Shown in pieces: positions 1 through 5,007 of a stretch of DNA of 8,793 nucleotides. How positions within the stretch are numbered: position 1 is the stretch's first letter; each line of letters opens with the position of its first letter. A program made the translations under genes and the position numbers. The notes beneath the pieces were generated by a model. It was given only the letters and a program-made list of their open reading frames with translations. It ran no database searches and was not told the origin of the DNA. This DNA is from Desulfobacterales bacterium (GTDB taxonomy: Bacteria > Desulfobacterota > DSM-4660 > Desulfatiglandales > Desulfatiglandaceae), in assembly GCA_027061865.1 (NCBI GenBank), contig JAMOVZ010000281.1:1-8793 (forward strand). The letters run 5' to 3'.

Positions 1-1
1 A

Positions 2-463
2 CGGCTTGAAGAGTTGGGGCCAAAAGGAAAGCTGGCTGGGGTGCTTAAGTGGGTTATCCCTGGTCTGATCATTGCCCTCATGATATCTGGTTTTTTCATT
101 GCAGGGCCTTCTGTGGGTGGAGAGATGCTCAAGTGGTGGGTGCTGGCAAATGCCCTGTTTTCAGGCCTGGGAGCTGCTGCAGCGCTCGCACACCCGCTCA
201 CGGTTCTTAGCGCAATGGCTGCCTCCCCTCTTACCTCCCTAAACCCCATGGTGGCGGCTGGATGGGTGGCAGGGCTTGTGGAAATATTTCTGCGGAGGCC
301 AAAAGTTAAGGACTTCGAGAGCCTGCCTCAAGACATAACAACGATTAAAGGATTCTGGAAGAATAAGATTACCCGGATCCTGCTGGTGGTGGTGCTCACA
401 AATCTGGGAAGCTCCCTTGGCACCTTTGTGGCTATCCCCATAATGGTCCGGTATCTGACTTAA
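2..463 (+). CDS. TraB/PrgY-family membrane protein, C-terminal part (5' end outside window)
   Basis: The reading frame is open from the first bases of the window, so the gene begins upstream. A TTG at 14 is in frame but is internal to the family and is not the start. About 153 residues are present. Counting from that TTG, hydrophobic segments lie near residues 9-31, 41-93 and 118-148. Conserved family landmarks are HPLT (60-63), TSLNP (74-78), AAGWVAGLVE (81-90), KDFE (99-102) and NLGSSLGT (130-137). This matches the membrane-embedded C-terminus of TraB-family proteins (about 390 residues), related to the enterococcal pheromone-shutdown protein TraB/PrgY. In most bacteria and archaea the role is unknown; a membrane protease-like or signalling role has been proposed. 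The N-terminal TraB/GumN-like domain would lie to the left. The gene converges on the next one, and TTAA at 460-463 supplies both stop codons. Confidence 0.88.
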   Translation, partial: RLEELGPKGKLAGVLKWVIPGLIIALMISGFFIAGPSVGGEMLKWWVLANALFSGLGAAAALAHPLTVLSAMAASPLTSLNPMVAAGWVAGLVEIFLRRPKVKDFESLPQDITTIKGFWKNKITRILLVVVLTNLGSSLGTFVAIPIMVRYLT

Positions 464-897
464 TTCTCAGAAAGGGCATTGCCATGGGCCTCCCTGATTC
501 TGGCTTCCAAGTAGGATATGAGCCCTTGGTCATACTTATCCACATCAAAGCAGTAACCATCCTCGTTCAGCAAGCCCTGGGGAATCAGGTTCCCCTTTTG
601 CCCTGGATCGGTCACATGGTCACTATAGAAGCAGACCGAAAGCCACCTGCCCTCCCCGGCATCTTCAACCACATCCATGAGGGCATAATAGGGGCGCTCA
701 CCATTTCTCTTGCCCTTTTGGCCTGCTCTCAAAGAATAACTAACCCCTTCTCTCACACGAAACCAAAGAGCAGTCCCCTCCATGGAGGAGAGGATCTTTA
801 CAAGCTCCAGGAATGCCTTTTTCACTCCACTTGGATCCTCCTTCCAAGATGACAAAAACTCCTGATACCTTTTCTCCTCATCCGGCGAGCTGAACAC
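460..897 (-). CDS. Conserved-type hypothetical protein, 145 aa
   Basis: The start is GTG at 895-897, supported by a strong SD (GGGGAGGT) a few bases upstream on the minus strand. I recognise no named domain. The protein is acidic and soluble, with no signal peptide or membrane segment. Residues 1-40 look helical. The core from about residue 42 to 120 is rich in aromatic residues and beta-type patterns: WFRVREGVSYSLRA, a YYALMDVV segment (70-77), RWLSVCFYSDHVTDP (84-98) and LLNEDGYCFDVD (109-120). The last stretch resembles small uncharacterised proteins that I associate with sulfate-reducing bacteria, but that is recall only. It lies tail to tail with the TraB-family gene, with no space for a terminator between them, and is divergent from the 98-residue gene. 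On the minus strand a TATTAT sits close to the SD but has no good -35, so no promoter is called. Function unknown. Confidence 0.8.
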   Translation of the reverse strand: MFSSPDEEKRYQEFLSSWKEDPSGVKKAFLELVKILSSMEGTALWFRVREGVSYSLRAGQKGKRNGERPYYALMDVVEDAGEGRWLSVCFYSDHVTDPGQKGNLIPQGLLNEDGYCFDVDKYDQGLISYLEARIREAHGNALSEN

Positions 898-920
898 CCT
901 CTACCTCCCCATTGATAATA

Positions 921-949
921 TTGACTTTGGCGCGGTTTCATCCTATGCT
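921..949 (+). promoter_or_regulatory. Sigma-70-type promoter for the 98-aa gene
   Basis: The -35 is TTGACT (921-926), followed by exactly 17 bases and then TATGCT (944-949) as the -10. The -35 matches the consensus at five of six positions and the -10 at four of six. Transcription would begin near 956, about 20 bases before the ATG at 978. The element lies in the 80-base gap between two divergent genes. Confidence 0.6.
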
Positions 950-977
950 TTTTTAAAAGTCAAAGGCATACTAGAAA

Positions 978-1274
978 ATGAACGAAGAGGAATACAAGAA
1001 AAAATACATGGACCTCAGGATCCTCAAGAGCGTCCAGGAGTACCTTAAGGACGACTCCCAGGCCCCTACCGCCGTCTATCCCATAAAGGTTCCGGATGAT
1101 CTCCTCTACCAGATATTAAAGATGGAAGGCCCTGAAAAGGCCGATGAGGTAATCCATCAGATCTTCAAGATGGGGCTGTCCATCTGGAGTGAGCAGCTAT
1201 ACAAGGAGGCATTCGGCTCTGAGGAAAGCCTCAAGGCCTTTATAGAGCTGGTCAAAAAACGGAATAGAGAATAG
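978..1274 (+). CDS. Small hypothetical protein, 98 aa, possible ribbon-helix-helix-like core
   Basis: The ATG at 978 follows a weak SD (AAAGG at 962-966, about 11 bases away) and a promoter-like pair ending at 949. The protein is highly charged, with no membrane segment or signal. Residues 1-30 are mostly helical and charged. Residues 34-72 could follow a strand-helix-helix order: VYPIKVPDD, a first helix through LLYQILKM, a turn at EGPEK, and a second helix DEVIHQIFKMGLSIW. This resembles the layout of RHH (MetJ/Arc/CopG) DNA-binding domains, although the strand lacks the usual alternating polar pattern. The fold is therefore an inference and the function is unknown. The stop at 1272-1274 is followed by about 150 bases without a clear terminator before the hydrolase gene, so co-transcription is possible. 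Confidence 0.75.
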   Translation: MNEEEYKKKYMDLRILKSVQEYLKDDSQAPTAVYPIKVPDDLLYQILKMEGPEKADEVIHQIFKMGLSIWSEQLYKEAFGSEESLKAFIELVKKRNRE

Positions 1275-1427
1275 ATGGTGCATGCTGACATCCTTTTCTG
1301 CTCCCTGAGGGGATCCCATAGAGGCCGCCGCTTCCTCTTCAACATGCTCTTTTCATTATGAGCTGTCTGGCTCTGCCCCAAACCGCCCTTGCCCGTTTAC
1401 TCCTGGAATTTTATGGGTGATCTTGCC

Positions 1428-2489
1428 ATGAGTGCCCATCCCTCACCCCAACCTTCTCGGCTGAGCCTCAGAAGGATAGCCTCCAAAAAACTTCATCACC
1501 GGGGAGAAAGGTTTGTAAATCCTTTTCCAGGAGCCCAAGCCCGTGGACCTTGGGGGATAGGAGCGGAGGACAAAACTGCGGCCTCCGGCCAACAGAAGCA
1601 TGGGAGCCTATGGCGCCTTCTCTATTGGAAGCTCATAGCCAAAAATAGATTTTCACACTTGTATTCCCAAGAACGAGTGATCCCCATCACCATGGACTGG
1701 GACAGGATCAAGGAAGAGAGGGGGCTGGCCATCACATTTATCAAACATGCAACATTGCTCATCAAAGATGCTGGAAAATACATCATGGTTGACCCAGTAT
1801 TCTTTGGCCCCTTTCCCTTCATAAAGGACTTTACCCCGTTGCATCATAATGATATCCGTTCCCTGCCCCCAATAGATTATCTTCTAATAACCCACGGCCA
1901 CTACGATCATCTTGATGGCCGCTCCCTCAGGTCATTACCCAATAGGCCCCATGCCATTTCACCGCTTGGCTACCAAGAACTGCTCCACAACTATGGGCTA
2001 AGGGAGGTGACCTCCCTTGACTGGTTTGAATGTTACGAAAAGCGAGACCTGAGGGTCACATTGCTCCCATGCCACCACTGGACCATGAGAAATCCTTTCA
2101 AAGGGGTAAACACCGCCCTTTGGGGTTCCTTTCTCATTGAGACTAGATCCGGCCCCTCGATCTTAGTTTCTGGCGACACGGCATACTTTGAGGGCTTCAA
2201 GGAGTTGGGTGATGAGTTTTCCATTGATCTAGCAATCTTCAACCTCGGGGCATACGAGCCAAGATGGTTTATGAGGCAAACCCACCTGAGTCCTGGAGAG
2301 GTGGTCAAGGCCTTCCAAGACTTGAAGGCCCGCCACCTGATGGTGGTGCATTGGGGAACTTTCAGGCTGGGGGATGAGCCTGTGTTCTATCCACCGCTAG
2401 AGCTGAGGGAAGAGGTGAAAAAGGCGGGCATCCTTGACCAACTCATACACTTGCCTCACGGAAAAACCTTTTCTTACCCCGTTGCCTGA
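1428..2489 (+). CDS. Metallo-beta-lactamase-fold hydrolase, NAPE-PLD/UlaG type
   Basis: Predicted metal-dependent hydrolase of about 353 residues, numbered here from the ATG at 1428. The N-terminal HHRGERFVNPFPG (23-35) is the HH...F.NP.P block of N-acyl-phosphatidylethanolamine phospholipase D-like proteins. The metal motif is H156-G-H158-Y-D160-H161. Further ligands are H216/H217 (CHHW), D250 (SGDTAYF) and H308 (VVHWGTF), and a HLSPGEVVKAF block begins at H286. All the expected MBL ligands are therefore present and the enzyme should be active. No signal peptide is seen, so it is probably cytoplasmic. Bacterial relatives are annotated as lipid- or phosphodiester-hydrolysing enzymes; the true substrate is not visible. 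The frame is open back to a TTG at 1389, with another ATG at 1413. I prefer 1428 because GGGTGA (1415-1420) lies seven bases upstream. The gene converges on HU. Confidence 0.9.
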   Translation: MSAHPSPQPSRLSLRRIASKKLHHRGERFVNPFPGAQARGPWGIGAEDKTAASGQQKHGSLWRLLYWKLIAKNRFSHLYSQERVIPITMDWDRIKEERGLAITFIKHATLLIKDAGKYIMVDPVFFGPFPFIKDFTPLHHNDIRSLPPIDYLLITHGHYDHLDGRSLRSLPNRPHAISPLGYQELLHNYGLREVTSLDWFECYEKRDLRVTLLPCHHWTMRNPFKGVNTALWGSFLIETRSGPSILVSGDTAYFEGFKELGDEFSIDLAIFNLGAYEPRWFMRQTHLSPGEVVKAFQDLKARHLMVVHWGTFRLGDEPVFYPPLELREEVKKAGILDQLIHLPHGKTFSYPVA

Positions 2490-2506
2490 CACAGTGGGCA
2501 ATAAAA

Positions 2507-2566
2507 AACCCCCACCTGCTTAATGCAGCTGATGAGGGCCTGCCCGCCACAGCGGGCCTGGGGGTT
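2507..2566 (-). terminator. Branched intrinsic terminator for HU
   Basis: The outer stem pairs AACCCCCA (2507-2514) with TGGGGGTT (2559-2566). Two smaller hairpins fit inside it: CTGC-TTAAT-GCAG (2516-2528) and GCCCGC-CACA-GCGGGC (2542-2557). Read on the minus strand, the outer stem ends in a run of T (TTTTTTATT), the classic Rho-independent tail, so it would stop transcripts from HU. On the plus strand only two T follow the stem, so it is a weak terminator for the hydrolase gene. Confidence 0.72.
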
Positions 2567-2616
2567 CCGCTTGGTTGTTTGTCTTAATTTGTTTTAAATG
2601 ATAAAAAGGCGCTCTG

Positions 2617-2886
2617 CTATTTTACCGCCTCCTTCAAGGCCTTGCCAGGCACGAATTTGGGGACTTTCTTGGCCTTGATCTTGATTTTCTCTCCTGTCTG
2701 AGGATTGCGGCCCCACCTGGCCTTTCTCTTCTCCACCTTAAAGGTCCCAAACCCTATGATCGTTACGGTGTCTTTCTTTTTCAGGGCCTTCTTGATGGTT
2801 TCAAACACACAATCTACCGCAGCCTGGGCCTCCTTCTTCGTACTCACCACCTTTGCCACCTCATTGACCAAATCTGCCTTGTTCAT
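2617..2886 (-). CDS. HU-family DNA-binding protein
   Basis: Nucleoid-associated protein that bends and compacts DNA as a dimer. It has 89 residues, the normal size for HU/IHF. Family marks are MNKADLV at the start, GFGTF (45-49), the DNA-inserting arm RNPQTGE (60-66) with the intercalating proline P62, and the C-terminal helix FVPGKALKEAV (78-88). The RNPQTG arm and general sequence favour HU over IHF, but HU alpha/beta types cannot be separated here. The ATG at 2884-2886 has a strong SD (AGGAGG) five to six bases upstream. The gene is monocistronic, with its own promoter (2981-3009) and terminator (2507-2566). It has a single Cys at position 26, which is of no known importance in this family. 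Confidence 0.97.
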   Translation of the reverse strand: MNKADLVNEVAKVVSTKKEAQAAVDCVFETIKKALKKKDTVTIIGFGTFKVEKRKARWGRNPQTGEKIKIKAKKVPKFVPGKALKEAVK

Positions 2887-2980
2887 TTTACCCTCCTTTC
2901 TATTTTAATTTAAGGTTACCCACCAACCGCTCCCCCCTTAAAAGGGGCCAATAAGCTGCTTCCTGAGAAAGCCGCACGAA

Positions 2981-3009
2981 AAATTAGCAAAACTTTTGTT
3001 ATTTTTCAA
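2981..3009 (-). promoter_or_regulatory. Sigma-70-type promoter for HU
   Basis: On the minus strand, TTGAAA (3004-3009) is followed by a 17-base spacer and TAATTT (2981-2986). Transcription would start near 2974, giving a leader of about 88 bases. The leader contains CCCC-TTAAAA-GGGG (2934-2947), a short hairpin or operator-like symmetry, and ends in the AGGAGG ribosome site. Confidence 0.6.
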
Positions 3010-3035
3010 CTTAAAAACCGCGTAGAAGCTTAAAT

Positions 3036-3072
3036 TTATTGCCTCTATAAACCCTCAGAGCCTTATTGCCTC
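3036..3072. repeat. Pair of 10-bp direct repeats TTATTGCCTC upstream of the HU promoter
   Basis: TTATTGCCTC occurs at 3036-3045 and again at 3063-3072, with starts 27 bases apart. Both lie between the end of the TPR gene and the HU -35 element, about 27 and 54 bases upstream of that -35. The spacing is not a whole number of 10.5-bp turns, but it is in the range of tandem activator sites. No regulator is known, and chance is possible for a repeat this short. Confidence 0.4.
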
Positions 3073-3111
3073 ACCAACACATCGCTATCTCCCCATCTAG
3101 GGCGGTCCTTT

Positions 3112-4521
3112 TTACAACTCCACGGCCTTTAGGTAGCGCCTCATTCCAGTGTCGTCTCCCAGTTCTTGGGCCCTCTCCCAGTCTGCCCGCGCCTTGTCCG
3201 GCTCTCCGGCCTTTAGGTAAAAAAGCCCCCTTAACACATAAGCCCTTGCATGCTCTGGGCTCATCTCAATTACTTTGTCAAAGTCAAGGATGGCTTCACT
3301 ATACATTCCAGCCATCCCGTAGGCAATAGCCCTGTTGTAATAGTAGGCCATTTTGTTGGGGGCTTTTTCTATGGCCTTTGTGTAGTCTTCAATGGCCTCA
3401 CGAACTCTGCTCAACCTCAGCAAGGCATTTGCCCTGTTGTAGAAAAGAATGGCCCACTCACCTCCAAGGGAAAGAACCTGGTCGTAGTCTTTGAGCGCCT
3501 TTTCAAATCTTCCGAGATTTGACAGTACAATGCCCCTGCCCAGGTAACCCCGCGGATCCGCAGGGTTCAGGGCCACAGTGCGGCTGAAGTCTTCCAAGGC
3601 CCGCTCATAGTCTCTTAAGTATTTCAGGTAAAGAATGCCCCTGTTCCTATATGCCTCTCCGTATTTATCATCTAGCTCTATGGCGCGGGTGTAATCCTGG
3701 AGGGCCTGATGAAAGTCACCAAGGTTTACAAGGGTGCTTGCCCTGTTATTAAACCCAATGGCATTAAAAGGATCCAGTTCGACCACCTTCTCAAAATCCC
3801 TGAGGGCCTTTTCATATTGACCCATCCTGTAAAATGCGGCACCCCGGTTAAGAAGGGATGAGACATTGTCTTTCTCCACCTCAAGAATTTTTGTGTAAAG
3901 AGTTGCTGCCTCCTTGTATTCTCCCTTTTCAAAGAGCCGAGCAGCCCTTTCAAACCAGGCAGAAATGTCAGGCGCCTCCTCTTGTGCCGCAGGCCCGGGC
4001 ACCTTGAAGGCCTCTACCTTTGCCTTAGCAAGTTTGATTTCCTTCTCAAGCCTTTCTACTTCTTTTAAGGCCTCTTCAGCGGCCTGCTTTGCTTTGTCAA
4101 GCGCAAGCAGCCTTTCCTCTATCTGCTCTATGAACTCTATTGCCTGCCCCACCCCTTCCGGATCTGCCACCAGTCTTGCCTTAAGATAGTAGTCTGTTCC
4201 ATCGAGCCGCTCGTCCAGGATCTCTGTCTTGAGGACCTCTTGGGCCAGTTGCCTGATGTGCTTATCCGATAACCCTATGCCGGCCAAGGCAGGCTCCAGT
4301 TTGAGGTAATCGGTCAATTCAGAAAGGATCATCTCCTTGAGATTGGCAAGGGCGCTCTTGCGGTATTCTTCTTTTGCGCCAAACATTATTAGCCCTTCAC
4401 GGTGTTCGCGCTGAAAGGTGAGGGTTCCTGCGAAAGTGGAGTTTGCACTTGCAAGATAGAAGGCAACCGAGGCCATTATGCGATGGTAGGGGCCAGGAGC
4501 CTCACGACGTGATTCCTTCAT
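3112..4521 (-). CDS. TPR-repeat protein with LPP20-like N-terminal domain, probably exported
   Basis: The protein has 469 residues. Residues 1-32 have a basic start (KESRR), a moderately hydrophobic stretch IMASVAFYLASA and an STFAG site, so an atypical signal peptide is plausible. Residues 33-125 look like the LPP20/FlgT-N-like domain often found at the start of delta-proteobacterial envelope TPR proteins: a repeated helix KSALANLKEMILSEL (55-69), then a VLKTEILDERLDGTDYYLKA segment (96-115). Residues 127-172 form a charged coiled coil. Eight TPR units fill about 186-458, each with the W/L-G-Y-A-F-A-P pattern (for example FYRMGQYEKALRDFEKVVEL). TPR arrays bind proteins and act as scaffolds; no enzyme motif is seen. 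The ATG overlaps the stop of the upstream RHH gene (ATGA), which supports this start and translational coupling. An internal ATG at residue 46 would remove the possible signal. Confidence 0.88.
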   Translation of the reverse strand: MKESRREAPGPYHRIMASVAFYLASANSTFAGTLTFQREHREGLIMFGAKEEYRKSALANLKEMILSELTDYLKLEPALAGIGLSDKHIRQLAQEVLKTEILDERLDGTDYYLKARLVADPEGVGQAIEFIEQIEERLLALDKAKQAAEEALKEVERLEKEIKLAKAKVEAFKVPGPAAQEEAPDISAWFERAARLFEKGEYKEAATLYTKILEVEKDNVSSLLNRGAAFYRMGQYEKALRDFEKVVELDPFNAIGFNNRASTLVNLGDFHQALQDYTRAIELDDKYGEAYRNRGILYLKYLRDYERALEDFSRTVALNPADPRGYLGRGIVLSNLGRFEKALKDYDQVLSLGGEWAILFYNRANALLRLSRVREAIEDYTKAIEKAPNKMAYYYNRAIAYGMAGMYSEAILDFDKVIEMSPEHARAYVLRGLFYLKAGEPDKARADWERAQELGDDTGMRRYLKAVEL

Positions 4522-4688
4522 GATCTACCTTTCTGCTCTTTCTTGAACTTGATCCCGTGTTTGCGCAGAAAATCCCTTATCGCCTCCTCCAGCACATCAT
4601 TTATGGGGCGCTCCAGATCTATGGCCAGCTTCTTGAACTCCTTTAAGAGCTCTTTGTTTATCTGGGTTGAAAACATCTTTTTTGCCAT
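4518..4688 (-). CDS. Small ribbon-helix-helix (CopG/Arc-type) DNA-binding protein, 56 aa
   Basis: The translation begins MAKKMFSTQINKELLKEFKK and ends KFKKEQKGRS. It has the RHH order: a beta-strand with alternating polar residues (KKMFSTQI, 3-10), helix 1 (NKELLKEFKKLAIDLE, 11-26), a turn with RPIN (27-30), then helix 2 (DVLEEAIRDFLRKHG, 31-45) and a basic tail. RHH proteins bind DNA as dimers through the paired strands and usually repress their own promoter; many are antitoxins or plasmid/phage repressors. The stop TGA (4518-4520) overlaps the ATG of the TPR gene by the ATGA arrangement, so the two are one operon. Upstream, a TTGAT-N8-ATCAA repeat covers the -10 element, as expected for autoregulation. 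The SD (AAGAG) is weak. A second ATG at residue 5 is possible but would cut the strand. No toxin motif is seen in the partner, so a toxin-antitoxin role is not supported. Confidence 0.85.
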   Translation of the reverse strand: MAKKMFSTQINKELLKEFKKLAIDLERPINDVLEEAIRDFLRKHGIKFKKEQKGRS

Positions 4689-4705
4689 AGCTCTTGTTTA
4701 ATGTA

Positions 4706-4723
4706 TTGATATTCATAAATCAA
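4706..4723. promoter_or_regulatory. Candidate RHH operator TTGAT-N8-ATCAA over the -10
   Basis: TTGAT (4706-4710) and ATCAA (4719-4723) form an inverted repeat with an eight-base centre. The centre contains the -10 hexamer of the minus-strand promoter for the RHH-TPR unit. A bound dimer would block RNA polymerase. RHH-family autorepressors commonly use this geometry; assignment to this RHH protein is an inference. Confidence 0.5.
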
Positions 4724-4740
4724 GTAAAAAAAGTTTTCAA
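4712..4740 (-). promoter_or_regulatory. Sigma-70-type promoter for the RHH-TPR unit
   Basis: On the minus strand, TTGAAA (4735-4740), a 17-base spacer and TATGAA (4712-4717). Five of six -35 and four of six -10 positions match the consensus. A/T-rich DNA upstream of the -35 could act as an UP element. The start would be near 4705, about 17 bases before the ATG at 4688. Confidence 0.55.
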
Positions 4741-4760
4741 TTTTAATTTATAATATTTTT

Positions 4761-4789
4761 TTGTTGTATTTTGTAATTTCGATTATATT
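4761..4789 (+). promoter_or_regulatory. Possible promoter for the FAD/Fe-S cluster
   Basis: TTGTTG (4761-4766), a 17-base spacer and TATATT (4784-4789). The -10 is good (five of six) and the -35 is poor (three of six). Such pairs occur easily by chance in A/T-rich DNA, so this is tentative. The start would be near 4797, just before the palindrome at 4804. Confidence 0.4.
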
Positions 4790-4803
4790 AATTCATTAAT
4801 ATC

Positions 4804-4815
4804 TTGATATATCAA
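4804..4815. promoter_or_regulatory. Perfect 12-bp palindrome TTGATATATCAA, second candidate operator
   Basis: The half-sites TTGAT and ATCAA are the same as those around the RHH promoter, here separated by two bases instead of eight. The site lies just downstream of the possible plus-strand start near 4797, a position suited to repression of the redox cluster. The different spacing means that one protein binding both sites is not certain. Confidence 0.42.
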
Positions 4816-5007
4816 TTTCAAGCCATCTAAGGCCTGCCAGGGCGTCCATGCCAGATGAGCCAGGCCAATCCCATAGCCTTAATTCGGGAATCCAGGAAGG
4901 TCTATTGGATAGGGGCTCCAAAAAATCTATAAGATGTGGTATAAGCTGCTCCCTCTATCTATCTCTTTCGCCATGGCGATACAAGAATTCCGAGGGTCCA
5001 AAAAGGC

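Larger units (their letters stand above)
4689..5007. other. A/T-rich divergent control region (319 bp without a gene)
   Basis: The left part (about 4690-4825) is almost wholly A and T, with long T and A runs, in sharp contrast to the flanking genes. It holds promoter-like elements for both directions and two TTGAT/ATCAA symmetrical sites. The right part (about 4826-5007) has ordinary composition and would be an untranslated leader of about 210 bases for the FAD gene. It includes a possible stem GGCCTG (4831-4836) / CAGGCC (4861-4866), with GGC/GCC pairing inside. No known riboswitch class is recognised. Confidence 0.65.

Noticed and set aside
484..852. A 122-codon plus-strand frame
   Set aside because: It is antisense to the 145-residue gene, which has a strong SD and a more protein-like sequence.
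1157..1381. A 74-codon minus-strand frame over the end of the 98-residue gene
   Set aside because: No SD and no domain; it runs opposite a well-supported gene.
4518..4688. RHH-TPR pair as a toxin-antitoxin system
   Set aside because: The partner is a 469-residue TPR protein with no RelE, PIN, Fic or other toxin motif and a probable export signal, so only the RHH regulator is supported.
4826..5007. Riboswitch in the long leader of the FAD cluster
   Set aside because: Only one six-base stem with a large loop is visible, and no conserved core of a known riboswitch class is recognised.
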